This document shows positions 27,241 to 35,769 of a DNA stretch of 64,000 nucleotides, piece after piece. The translations under genes and the position numbers were made by a program. Where the stretch lies: NCBI GenBank assembly GCA_031386665.1, contig JANNCN010000023.1:1-64000 (forward strand). Reading direction: 5' to 3'. A model generated the notes under the pieces. That model was not told where the DNA came from, did not search any database, and worked only from the letters and a program-made list of their open reading frames with translations. How positions within the stretch are numbered: position 1 is the first letter of the stretch; the number at the start of each line of letters is the position of its first letter. This stretch comes from JANYCG01 sp031386665 (GTDB taxonomy: Bacteria > Pseudomonadota > Gammaproteobacteria > Burkholderiales > Burkholderiaceae_C).

Positions 27241-27816
27241 ATGAAGCTAGTCATTCTTGACCGCGACGGCACCATCAATGCCGACAGCAACGAGTACATC
27301 AAGTCGTTCGACGAATGGATGCCATTGCCGGGTGCGCTTGAGGCCATCGCCCGACTCAACCATGCGGGCTGGCATGTGGTGGTTGCCACCAACCAGTCTG
27401 GGTTGGGGCGGGGTTTGTTCGATGTGGCTTCGCTGAACGCCATGCACACCAAAATGCACAAACTTCTGGCAGCGGTGGGTGGGCGAATTGATGCTGTTTT
27501 TTACTGCCCCCATACACCCGACGACGGCTGCCATTGTCGCAAGCCGGCGCCTGGGCTTTTTGAGCAAATTGGCGAGCGTTATGGCATTGACCTCAAAGGT
27601 GTTCCGGTCGTAGGCGATGCCAACCGCGACATCGTCGCTGGTGCTGTCGCAGGTTGTGAGCCCCATTTGGTGTTGACGGGCAACGCGGGCGTTTACCGGG
27701 GGCAAGACCTGCCTTCAACCTTCCCGGCGCACACCCGCGTTCATGAAGATTTGGGTGCCTTTGCCGACTGGCTGGTCGCCAAGCATCTGCCAGCACCGGC
27801 AATGGTTGCGACTTGA
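27241..27816 (+). CDS. gmhB: D-glycero-beta-D-manno-heptose-1,7-bisphosphate 7-phosphatase
   Basis: HAD-family phosphatase (191 aa) of ADP-heptose synthesis for LPS inner core. The HAD nucleophile pair is in LDRDGTIN at 6-13, motif II in VATNQSG, and the family's zinc loop in CPHTPDDGCHCRKPAPG near 91-107. VGDANRDIVAGAVAG supplies the last acids. It lies between glyS and plsC, a standard arrangement in Burkholderiales. Confidence 0.93.
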   Translation: MKLVILDRDGTINADSNEYIKSFDEWMPLPGALEAIARLNHAGWHVVVATNQSGLGRGLFDVASLNAMHTKMHKLLAAVGGRIDAVFYCPHTPDDGCHCRKPAPGLFEQIGERYGIDLKGVPVVGDANRDIVAGAVAGCEPHLVLTGNAGVYRGQDLPSTFPAHTRVHEDLGAFADWLVAKHLPAPAMVAT

Positions 27817-27874
27817 CCGATGTAGCACGCCGCCTCGCAGAATCCACCTAGAAATTAGAATTGTTTTAAGCACC

Positions 27875-28621
27875 ATGGCCGCCATCAGATCGTTCATTCA
27901 TATGCTCTGGATGCTGATCACAGTGATCCCGGTTGCCTTCTGGATGGTGGCCGCCGCACCATTTGCCAGCCCTAAACACTTGCTGGCTTCTGCAAACGGT
28001 TTTCTGGCCTGTGCCATGTATGGCTTGCGTGCTATTTGTGGGGTGAACTGGAAGGTGATGGGTCTTGAAAACCTGCCAGGGCTTGACGCCAATGGCAAGG
28101 TGTTGCCGGCCATTTTGTTGGTCAAGCACCAGTCCACGCTCGAGACTTTTTTGATGCCCTTGATCATGCCAAGACCCTTGGCCTACGTGTTCAAAAAAGA
28201 GATTCTGTACATTCCCTTTTTTGGCTGGGGCATTGGCCGTTTGGAAATGGTGCACATCGACCGCAAGCTGGGCAAGCAGGCGTTTCAAAAGGTGGCCGAG
28301 CAAGGTCGCGAGTTATTGGACAAGGGCACCTGGGTCATCATGTTTCCTGAGGGCACCCGCATCCCACGTGGCAAGGTCGGGCAGTACAAGTCGGGCGGCA
28401 CCCGCTTGGCAGTGGAAACCGGCGCGCCGGTTGTTCCAATTGCGGTAACGTCTGCCAAGTGCTGGCCGCGCAAGGCTTTTATCAAGACGCCGGGCACGAT
28501 AGAGGTGTCCATCGGCAAACCCATTCCCAGCCAGGGCAGAAAGCCCGATGAGTTGATGGTCGAGGTGCAAACCTGGATTGAAGCTGAAATGCGTCGACTT
28601 GACCCACAGGCCTATCGATGA
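27875..28621 (+). CDS. plsC: 1-acyl-sn-glycerol-3-phosphate acyltransferase
   Basis: Membrane acyltransferase (248 aa) that makes phosphatidic acid from lysophosphatidic acid. An N-terminal helix (residues 7-28) is followed by the catalytic motif KHQSTLETF (HX4E form of the usual HX4D), KKEILYIPFFGWG, and FPEGTRIPRG, the glycerol-phosphate-binding motif. Start is ATG 27875. The longer frame beginning at 27743 overlaps gmhB without support. Confidence 0.92.
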   Translation: MAAIRSFIHMLWMLITVIPVAFWMVAAAPFASPKHLLASANGFLACAMYGLRAICGVNWKVMGLENLPGLDANGKVLPAILLVKHQSTLETFLMPLIMPRPLAYVFKKEILYIPFFGWGIGRLEMVHIDRKLGKQAFQKVAEQGRELLDKGTWVIMFPEGTRIPRGKVGQYKSGGTRLAVETGAPVVPIAVTSAKCWPRKAFIKTPGTIEVSIGKPIPSQGRKPDELMVEVQTWIEAEMRRLDPQAYR

Positions 28622-28688
28622 TGACTTTCAAGGTCGATTATCTTCAAATCATTTGGGTCGCGCGCTAAATTCATTGGTTCAACCCTGC

Positions 28689-29798
28689 ATGTTTCGCCTG
28701 CTGCAATTCACGCTCGACTTGTTTGACTCAAGCGCTTCTGCTGTGCCCAAGCAGACAGTGAAACGGACGCGAGCAAGGCGAGCGCCCAAGTCGAAGACGC
28801 CTCCCGACGCGGCGCTGTTTGATTTTGCTGTTCCAATTGTTCCAATTGATTCAATGGAACCAGTTGGCGCATTTGGCCCAGTCGACATGCCGGTCCCAGC
28901 GGTCAACGTTCAAAACCTCACGGCAAGTTCAATCCAAGCGGTGACCGAGACATCTGCTCAACAGCTCGCTGATGTGGTTTTGCCAGCCAATTTTCGGCAC
29001 CCCAAAGCCAACCGCGAATCCCGCCTAGGCAGCGCTCAGGTGGCCTACCATTTCAGGCGCGCCAAGCGCCGGACTATTGGATTTTCTGTTGGCCCTGACG
29101 GCTTGGTCGTGAGCGCTCCCAATTGGGTGCCTTTGTACGAGGTTGAGGCTGCACTCAAAGAAAGGGCCCAGTGGATCCTGAAAAAACTGGGCGAAACGCG
29201 CGAACGGCGTGACCGGCTGGAATCTGCGCGAATTGAATGGCGTGATGGAACCCAGATTCCCTTTTTGGGTGAGCAAGTGAGGGTTGTTTTGGATCCTGAG
29301 CACTCGTTCAAAGCCAGTGGCGCCGAGCTGACTTTGGACGCCCCTCTGGGTGGCGCTGCAATTGCTGCGGGGAATGATGTCGGCAGGGACATCGTTGTAG
29401 CGGCACAAAAAACTTTGCGGGTAGCGCTGCCACACAACGCTGCGCCAGAGCAAGTGCGGGACGCCGTGCAGGCGTGGCTGATGCGACAAGCCAAGGCTAT
29501 TTTCATCCAGCGGCTAGAGCATTTTGCGCCGCAACTCAAAGTGCATTGGACTAAGCTTTCACTAAGCAGCGCGGGCACCCGGTGGGGCAGTGCCAGTTCC
29601 AACGGCTCAATTCGATTGAATTGGCGGCTGATTCATTTCAAACAATCGGTGATCGACTACGTGGTGGCCCATGAATTGAGCCATTTGCAAGTCATGGACC
29701 ATAGCCCCCGGTTTTGGGACACAGTTCGCACGGTGATGCCCGACTACGCAATTTTGCGCGCCCAACTGAAAGACGACAGCTTGCCGCGTTGGACGTGA
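28689..29798 (+). CDS. YgjP-like (M48-type, DUF45) metallopeptidase domain protein
   Basis: 369-aa protein. The N-terminal about 110 residues are basic then low-complexity and Pro/Val-rich, and probably disordered. The C-terminal YgjP/DUF45 domain runs from about 135 to the end: VAYHFRRAKRRTIGFSVGPDGLVVSAP (in parts), SSAGTRWGSASSNGSIRLNWRLI (in parts), and the zinc motif VAHELSHLQVMDHSPRFW. Start ATG 28689 (MFRLLQFTLDLF) is the family start. It lies 67 bp after plsC and ends 7 bp from the convergent SulP gene. The function of the family is not established. Confidence 0.85.
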   Translation: MFRLLQFTLDLFDSSASAVPKQTVKRTRARRAPKSKTPPDAALFDFAVPIVPIDSMEPVGAFGPVDMPVPAVNVQNLTASSIQAVTETSAQQLADVVLPANFRHPKANRESRLGSAQVAYHFRRAKRRTIGFSVGPDGLVVSAPNWVPLYEVEAALKERAQWILKKLGETRERRDRLESARIEWRDGTQIPFLGEQVRVVLDPEHSFKASGAELTLDAPLGGAAIAAGNDVGRDIVVAAQKTLRVALPHNAAPEQVRDAVQAWLMRQAKAIFIQRLEHFAPQLKVHWTKLSLSSAGTRWGSASSNGSIRLNWRLIHFKQSVIDYVVAHELSHLQVMDHSPRFWDTVRTVMPDYAILRAQLKDDSLPRWT

Positions 29799-29805
29799 AT
29801 TCATT

Positions 29806-32001
29806 TCAATGCAGCGAATTTGGCCCGGTATCGCTTGCTGAATCCGCTAGCAAGGCGGACGACAGGCGCACCCGCTGCGACAGCTCCCGGGCAATATTGC
29901 GAGTGATTTTGAGCGCCGCCAGCGGCTGCAGCTCAAGCAATGTCGAAATCGCCTGATTGTCAAGCAGCAGGGCCTGCACGGGACTGTCTGCCCAGGCTGT
30001 GGCCGAGCGGGTTTTGCCGTCAATGAAGCCCATTTCACCGACAAACTGACCTGGGCCAAAAGTGGCCAAGCGAGTCGACGCGTCGCCCTGGCCGGTCAAA
30101 ATGCTGACACCGCCCGACTCCAGGAGCCAGATGCCATCTGCCAAGGCGTCTTTGCGAAAAAGCACCTCCCCTTTGGTGACGATCCGGTGCTGTCCCAATG
30201 CCAGCACCGCGTCGAGTTCGTCGGGTAGCAGGTCCTGAAGCAAGTTGTTGGCGGGCAGAGGGCGCGACAGCAAACCGCCGGTCATGACAGTTGAATTCAT
30301 CAGTACCGAGTCTTCGCAGGCCTCAATGCCACGGTCTAGGTCAATGCAAAACTTGACGTCAATGGCAGACTGAAGCCGAAGGCGCAGGTGGGTTGCCCGA
30401 GTTTTTTGCAGCCCCGTCAGGATGACCTTCAGGCGCCGATCTGTCAGTGCTTTGACCAACCAACCCACAGCGTCCACGCCGCTGGGGTCTACGTCATGCA
30501 CTTGGCTCACATCGATCACGACCACGGTGGCCTCCGGGTGTAAGTCATCAGCGAGCTGCATCAAACGGGAACTGTTGCCAAAAAACAGATGGCCGTTGAG
30601 TTTCAAAACGCCCGCCCGGTGAAATGTCCGTGCCAGATTTTGGGTCTCACTAGCGCTTCTGACCCGCCGAGAATGGTGTTGATCCAGGTAGCCCCATTGC
30701 GCCGTCAAATTGCCAGAAACCCTTCGCAGCACTGCCAGACAAGATAAGGCCACTCCAATCCCGCAGGCCCAGATCAAATTGCCAAAAAAGGCGACGAGCG
30801 TGATAGCAAAGGTGATCCAAAACCCAAGATCCTGTGTGCCGGATACGCCCCTTTGCCGGGTGCCTACCATGGTGCGCAAGCGGCGCATGAAGGCTGGGTC
30901 GGCCATCACCATCGCCTGCATGAAGAACAGCCCCGCAACCACGCCAGCAGGCAACGCCATAAGCCAGGGCCCAAGCGTCAACAACACAGCACCAGTCATC
31001 ACAAGGCAAAGGGCCGACGCCAAAGGGCCTCGCCCTCCGTCAAGCCAGCTAGAAACACTTCGAACCGGGCTGCCGCTGCTGGGTACGCCACCGAGCAAAG
31101 CGCTGAATGAGTTGGCGCCACCCAATACAAACAATTCACGGTTGGCGTTGTAGCGTGCCCCAAATCGTGTTTCCATGACGGCGGCGGCAGTGAAGGTTTC
31201 AAGAATCATGACCAAGGCCAGCGTCACGGCACCGGGCAGACCGATGGTTGCCAGCCGCACAAAGTCTTGCCCAGTCAATGAAGGCCACAACATCACCGAC
31301 ACCCAATTGGGCTGCCAGTCGGGTCTGATGCTGGTGCCTGGTGCCAGCGCTACGGGTTGAAGATAAAAAGCAATTGCGATCCCAATGAGAGGTGCCACGA
31401 TGACAGCGGGCACTGCCCCCAGTGCGCGAACTCGGGTTGTGAGGTACGGCCAAACTGCATAGACTGAAATCATCACGCCCGCAATCAGCGCTGCCATCGC
31501 ACCATGAGGCACTATTTTTTGAACGGCCAAAGCGATGAGTACCAAGGCAATGCCTGTGCTGATGCCAGACGTCACCGGTGTAGGAATCATCTTAAAGACA
31601 TTGCCAAGTTTCAAAACGCCTGAGAGCAGCACCAGCCCGCTCGCCAGCAAAAACATGAGACTGCCCGCCGCAAGGCCCAGCATAAGTTGCTGCGTTGAAA
31701 GATTCACAACGCCTGTGGTTGGTGCGCCCGTGGCCAGACACAACTGCCAAATCAGCCCGATGTAGGCGACCAAAGATGCCGTTCGAGCGCTGGGCATGAC
31801 CGCAGCCTGGCCCCTGAGCAGCAATGCGGCCAGATGAATGACGGTAGCGGTGACCAGGGTCGCCCAAAACCCGGCGGCCATGGCCTGCGGACCTAAAAAA
31901 CTGACAAATAACAAGAGTGGGCTGATCACGTTGATCAAGCCTTGCAAAGACGCAGCAACTGCGCCTTTTAGCTCTGAGACGAACTTGGTTTGGGTAGCCA
32001 T
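29806..32001 (-). CDS. SulP-family anion transporter with STAS and cyclic-nucleotide-binding domains
   Basis: 731-aa protein. Residues about 15-400 give ten or more membrane segments with the SulP pattern (ISPLLLFVSFLGPQAMAAGF, in parts; SGSPVRSVSSWLDGGRGPLAS, in parts). A STAS domain follows at about 440-540 (VLKLNGHLFFGNSSRLMQLA; IDVSQVHDVDPSGVDAVGWL). A cNMP-binding fold follows at about 590-710, with FGPGQFVGEMGFIDGKTRSATA, in parts, the phosphate-cassette-like motif. This three-part build suggests anion flux gated by a nucleotide or similar ligand. The transported ion is unknown. It is convergent with the YgjP-like gene. Confidence 0.88.
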   Translation of the reverse strand: MATQTKFVSELKGAVAASLQGLINVISPLLLFVSFLGPQAMAAGFWATLVTATVIHLAALLLRGQAAVMPSARTASLVAYIGLIWQLCLATGAPTTGVVNLSTQQLMLGLAAGSLMFLLASGLVLLSGVLKLGNVFKMIPTPVTSGISTGIALVLIALAVQKIVPHGAMAALIAGVMISVYAVWPYLTTRVRALGAVPAVIVAPLIGIAIAFYLQPVALAPGTSIRPDWQPNWVSVMLWPSLTGQDFVRLATIGLPGAVTLALVMILETFTAAAVMETRFGARYNANRELFVLGGANSFSALLGGVPSSGSPVRSVSSWLDGGRGPLASALCLVMTGAVLLTLGPWLMALPAGVVAGLFFMQAMVMADPAFMRRLRTMVGTRQRGVSGTQDLGFWITFAITLVAFFGNLIWACGIGVALSCLAVLRRVSGNLTAQWGYLDQHHSRRVRSASETQNLARTFHRAGVLKLNGHLFFGNSSRLMQLADDLHPEATVVVIDVSQVHDVDPSGVDAVGWLVKALTDRRLKVILTGLQKTRATHLRLRLQSAIDVKFCIDLDRGIEACEDSVLMNSTVMTGGLLSRPLPANNLLQDLLPDELDAVLALGQHRIVTKGEVLFRKDALADGIWLLESGGVSILTGQGDASTRLATFGPGQFVGEMGFIDGKTRSATAWADSPVQALLLDNQAISTLLELQPLAALKITRNIARELSQRVRLSSALLADSASDTGPNSLH

Positions 32002-32169
32002 GGCGCTACATCAATGGGAACTTGGTGGGCAAGGTTAAGGTGTGATGGCGTGGCAATGCAGCCCCAAGTATCGTGCAAAGATTGAGGGAAATCTTGCAAT
32101 GATCGCGCAGGTACCCTGCAAGCGACGTGGCCGAAGTCAACGCCTGACTTTTATCAGCCCCGAGTTTGA

Positions 32170-33255
32170 TCAGACCCGTGAAAACCGCAAGGTGCCTTTG
32201 GCGTCACGGTGCCGCTTCAGCTTGCCTTCAAACCATAGCTTGTGCAAGTGCGCGACTGCTTCGCCCATGGCAAAGGTTATTTGGTGTAAGTCCAACTCGC
32301 GCTTGAACATGATGGGAACGATATCGGCGCCACTGCAAGGCTGGGCTGCACAGGCTTGCATCACTTCTTCCAGACGGTCATTGTGGTGATCATGCAATTG
32401 CCGAATTCGGATGTGCAGGCCGGTGAAAGGTTTGCCGTGCGCGGGCAGGGTTAGGGTGTCAGGGTGCAACGGATCAAACTTGTCAACAGAGTCGAGAAAC
32501 TGCTTTAACGGGTTGGCCTCTGGCTCGTTCTCGTGAACGCTGACATTAGTTGAAATGCGAGGCAGCATCATGTCGCCACCTATAAGAATACGGCTTTCTG
32601 CGCAATACAGGGCGATGTGTTCAGGCGCATGGCCATAGCCGCTGATGCATGCCCAGTTGCGTCCGCCAATGACAACCGTATCGCCGTCTTGCATGCGCTT
32701 GAAGTTGCGGGGAACTTCGGGCACCAGGTTGCTAAAGTAATTCGTGCGCGCTCGAATCTGCCTGAGGTAATCGGCGTTGAAAAGTCCGTGGGACTCAAAA
32801 AACGCGGCCGAATGATCACCGCCGCCGAAGCCCGTAGGGCTGATAGAAGCCAACCTTGCAACACCATAGTCGGTTGCGCTGATCCATAGGCGGCAGTCGT
32901 GATCAGGTGTTGTCCAGTGGTCGCAGATCCAGGCTGCCAAGCCGATATGGTCTGGATGCATATGGGTGCAAATGACACGCAAAATAGGCAAGCCTTCCAG
33001 CGAGCCGTCAAATATTTGCTGCCACTGAGCTTTGGACTCGTCGCGCGAGATGCAACAGTCCACAACTGTCCAGCCTTGTTGCTTGCCATTCGGGCCGTCC
33101 AATTCGTCACGCAGCAGCCACAAGTTAATATGGTTCAACGCGAAGGGCAGCGCCATGCGAATCCATTTCACACCTGGAGCCACCGTGTACGTTGCGCCAG
33201 GCTCTGGCAGAGTGTCCCCTAGTGGGTAGCAAAGCTCTTTTTCAAGTTCATTCAT
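32170..33255 (-). CDS. MBL-fold metallo-hydrolase
   Basis: 361-aa metallo-beta-lactamase-fold hydrolase. The metal motif THMHPDHIG lies near residues 98-106, a later histidine in YGHAPEHIALY, GGDMMLPRIS gives the bridging aspartate, and LPAHGKPFTG the final histidine. A C-terminal helical domain follows, as in LACTB2/thioesterase-like members. ATG 33255 is used; the TTG at 33261 adds two residues. It is divergent from liuR and shares the palindromic operator, so it is probably part of the same regulon, perhaps as a CoA-ester hydrolase. That is inference. Confidence 0.82.
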   Translation of the reverse strand: MNELEKELCYPLGDTLPEPGATYTVAPGVKWIRMALPFALNHINLWLLRDELDGPNGKQQGWTVVDCCISRDESKAQWQQIFDGSLEGLPILRVICTHMHPDHIGLAAWICDHWTTPDHDCRLWISATDYGVARLASISPTGFGGGDHSAAFFESHGLFNADYLRQIRARTNYFSNLVPEVPRNFKRMQDGDTVVIGGRNWACISGYGHAPEHIALYCAESRILIGGDMMLPRISTNVSVHENEPEANPLKQFLDSVDKFDPLHPDTLTLPAHGKPFTGLHIRIRQLHDHHNDRLEEVMQACAAQPCSGADIVPIMFKRELDLHQITFAMGEAVAHLHKLWFEGKLKRHRDAKGTLRFSRV

Positions 33256-33290
33256 GGACAAAATAAATTGAGTGATAATCCATCAACTAA

Positions 33291-33312
33291 TTGACGTTTA
33301 CGTAAACGTCAA
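33291..33312. promoter_or_regulatory. 22-bp perfect palindrome, likely LiuR operator
   Basis: TTGACGTTTAC is followed by its exact reverse complement GTAAACGTCAA. It lies between the divergent MBL gene (36 bp from its ATG) and liuR (104 bp from its ATG). The form resembles the ACGTAAACGT-type site that I recall described for proteobacterial MerR-family LiuR regulators. No second copy was seen in the window. Confidence 0.75.
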
Positions 33313-33415
33313 CCGGAAAATCAATTGTAGAGTGCGCTCAAAATTGCGCTGTCACCTTGGGGTTTCTCCTCACAATTCAATCCATGCGGGCCTCTCCAAA
33401 ACACCATTCGACGTC

Positions 33416-33859
33416 ATGAGTCAGACCTACAGCATCAGTGATTTAGCCCGAGAGTTTGACTTGACCACGCGGGCAATGCGGTTTTATGAAGACATGGGGC
33501 TTTTGCAGCCAACCCGTTCAGGGCCGCAACTTAGAAATCGTGTTTATAGCGGTCGTGACCGAACGCGTCTTAAGCTGACTTTGCGGGCCAAGCGCTTGGG
33601 CTTGTCGCTGACTGAGGCCAAAGAAATCATTGACATTTATGACAGTCCCCGTGACACCGGAGCGCAGCTGAAAAAGTTTTTGGCTATTTTGCACGACCAT
33701 CGCGCAGAGCTTGAGGGGCAAATGGCAGAATTGCAGGCCAACCTGGATGAAGTGAAGACGCACGAAAAAGAAGCGAAAACACTGCTTGCCAAAACTGAAA
33801 TCAAATTGAATTCCAAAACAAAGCCGGAACCAGCATCGAAATTGGAGGAAAAACAATGA
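33416..33859 (+). CDS. liuR: MerR-family regulator of leucine/isovalerate catabolism
   Basis: 147-aa MerR-type regulator. The winged helix starts at YSISDLAREFDLTTRAMRFYEDMGLLQP (in parts; residues 4-32), with YSGRDRTRLKLTLRAKRLG and a dimerisation helix to about 125. The C-terminus is highly charged. It lacks the metal-binding cysteines of metal sensors, as expected for LiuR. ATG 33416 fits; the frame to 33272 runs through the operator. Its TGA overlaps liuA's ATG. In known cases LiuR represses the liu genes. Confidence 0.9.
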   Translation: MSQTYSISDLAREFDLTTRAMRFYEDMGLLQPTRSGPQLRNRVYSGRDRTRLKLTLRAKRLGLSLTEAKEIIDIYDSPRDTGAQLKKFLAILHDHRAELEGQMAELQANLDEVKTHEKEAKTLLAKTEIKLNSKTKPEPASKLEEKQ

Positions 33860-35046
33860 ACCTACCTGGCCTGAATTTCCAATTGGGTGAAGACGTGGAC
33901 GCGCTGCGCGACGCAGTGCGGGAATTTGCCCAAACCGAGATAGCACCGTGCGCCAGCGACATTGACAGCAAAGATCAATTTCCGATGGATTTGTGGGTCA
34001 AGTTGGGCAGTTTGGGCGTTTTGGGCATTACCGTCAGCGAAGAATACGGCGGCGCCAACATGGGCTATTTGGCCCACATGGTGGCGATGGAAGAAATTTC
34101 TCGTGCATCAGCATCAGTGGGTTTGAGCTACGGTGCCCACAGCAACTTGTGCGTGAACCAGATCAAGCGCAACGGAAGTGCTGAACAGCGCCAAAAGTAC
34201 CTGCCCAAATTGATCAGCGGCGAGCATGTCGGCGCGCTTGCCATGAGCGAACCCGGTGCGGGCTCTGACGTGATCAGCATGAAGTTAAAGGCCGAAGACA
34301 AAGGCGGCTACTACTTGTTGAACGGCAGCAAAATGTGGATCACCAATGGTCCAGATGCCGACACGCTGGTCGTGTATGCCAAAACGGAGCCTGAGCTGGG
34401 TGCGCGGGGGGTCACGGCCTTTTTGATTGAAAAATCGATGAAAGGCTTTTCTGTAGCGCAAAAGCTTAATAAATTAGGCATGCGCGGCAGCCATACCGGT
34501 GAGCTGGTGTTTGACAACGTGGAAGTGCCTGCCAGTCAAATATTGGGTGGCTTGAACAGTGGCGCCAAAGTGCTAATGAGTGGTTTGGACTATGAACGCG
34601 CTGTGTTGACTGGCGGACCGCTAGGCATCATGCAAAGCGTAATGGACAGCGTTGTCCCCTACATTCATGAACGCAAGCAATTCGGCCAAAGCATTGGCGA
34701 GTTTCAGTTGATTCAGGGCAAAGTTGCAGACATGTACACCGTGCTGCAGGCTGGAAGGTCGTTTGCCTACACCGTTGCAAAAAATCTGGATTTGCTGGTT
34801 CAGCAAAACAATGGCGAGCACGTGCGCCATGTCCGCAAAGACTGCGCCTCGGTCATTTTGTGGTGTGCAGAGAAAGCCACCTGGATGGCGGGCGAGGGCG
34901 TGCAAATTTTCGGTGGCAATGGCTACATCAATGACTACCCGTTAGGGCGCTTGTGGCGTGACGCCAAGCTCTACGAAATTGGCGCAGGCACCAGCGAAAT
35001 TCGTCGAATGTTGATTGGGCGAGAGCTGTTTGCGGAGACGATGTGA
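33856..35046 (+). CDS. liuA: Isovaleryl-CoA dehydrogenase
   Basis: FAD-dependent acyl-CoA dehydrogenase (396 aa) converting isovaleryl-CoA to 3-methylcrotonyl-CoA in leucine breakdown. Besides general family motifs (MSEPGAGSDV, KMWITNGP, GGNGYINDYPLGRLWRDAK, in parts), the catalytic base is Glu247 in GLDYERAVLTGGPLG. This internal position is diagnostic for isovaleryl-CoA dehydrogenases as opposed to short- and medium-chain enzymes. Translationally coupled with liuR through ATGA. Confidence 0.95.
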   Translation: MNLPGLNFQLGEDVDALRDAVREFAQTEIAPCASDIDSKDQFPMDLWVKLGSLGVLGITVSEEYGGANMGYLAHMVAMEEISRASASVGLSYGAHSNLCVNQIKRNGSAEQRQKYLPKLISGEHVGALAMSEPGAGSDVISMKLKAEDKGGYYLLNGSKMWITNGPDADTLVVYAKTEPELGARGVTAFLIEKSMKGFSVAQKLNKLGMRGSHTGELVFDNVEVPASQILGGLNSGAKVLMSGLDYERAVLTGGPLGIMQSVMDSVVPYIHERKQFGQSIGEFQLIQGKVADMYTVLQAGRSFAYTVAKNLDLLVQQNNGEHVRHVRKDCASVILWCAEKATWMAGEGVQIFGGNGYINDYPLGRLWRDAKLYEIGAGTSEIRRMLIGRELFAETM

Positions 35047-35088
35047 GTTCGTTGCTTGGGGCGAGTACTTCAAAATTTCACTGAATAA

Positions 35089-35748
35089 ATGAGCAATTCA
35101 ATTCAAGACCTCTTTGTCCACAACCGGGCGTGGGCAGCACAAATGGAGCGCGAGCGGCCGGGGTTTTTCACCAATCTCAAAAGCCAGCAATCGCCCAAGT
35201 ACATGTGGATTGGTTGCTCTGACAGCCGCGTTCCGGCCAACCAGATCACGGGATTGGAGCCTGGCGAAGTGTTTGTGCACCGCAATGTCGCCAACGTGGT
35301 GGTGCATTCGGATTTGAATGCGCTGTCCACCATTCAGTTTGCAGTGGAACGCCTGAAAGTGCAGCACGTGATGGTGGTAGGCCACTATGGCTGTTCGGGC
35401 GTGCAAGCAGCGTTGGAAGGGGCTCGCATCGGTTTGGCAGACAACTGGCTGCGGCACATAAAGGACGTTCGCGATCGACATCGCAATTTACTGGACGCCA
35501 TACCCGAGCGTGCGCGTCACGATGCCTTGGTGGAGCTCAACGTGATTGAACAAGTGATCAACGTAGCTCAAAGCACTGTGCTTCAAGACGCGTGGAGTCG
35601 AGGCCAAACCGTCAGCCTGCACGGTTGGGTTTATGGCGTGCATGACGGCTTGCTCAAGGATTTAATGTTGACCGTGTCTGCCAACGAATCGCTTGACCAG
35701 TATTACAAATCGGCGATAGACGGTGTCGCCCTCGCCCTTCGCCATTGA
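35089..35748 (+). CDS. can: Beta-class carbonic anhydrase
   Basis: 219-aa zinc enzyme interconverting CO2 and bicarbonate. Zinc ligands are Cys43 (CSDSRVP, with the Asp45-Arg47 dyad), His99 and Cys102 (GHYGCSG). RNVANVV and the C-terminal LHGWVYGVHDG are typical. It lies 42 bp after liuA. Bicarbonate is the substrate of the biotin carboxylase step (LiuB/LiuD) encoded further on, which makes the location sensible. Confidence 0.95.
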   Translation: MSNSIQDLFVHNRAWAAQMERERPGFFTNLKSQQSPKYMWIGCSDSRVPANQITGLEPGEVFVHRNVANVVVHSDLNALSTIQFAVERLKVQHVMVVGHYGCSGVQAALEGARIGLADNWLRHIKDVRDRHRNLLDAIPERARHDALVELNVIEQVINVAQSTVLQDAWSRGQTVSLHGWVYGVHDGLLKDLMLTVSANESLDQYYKSAIDGVALALRH

Positions 35749-35769
35749 TTCCCAAGACGAGCTGAAACC

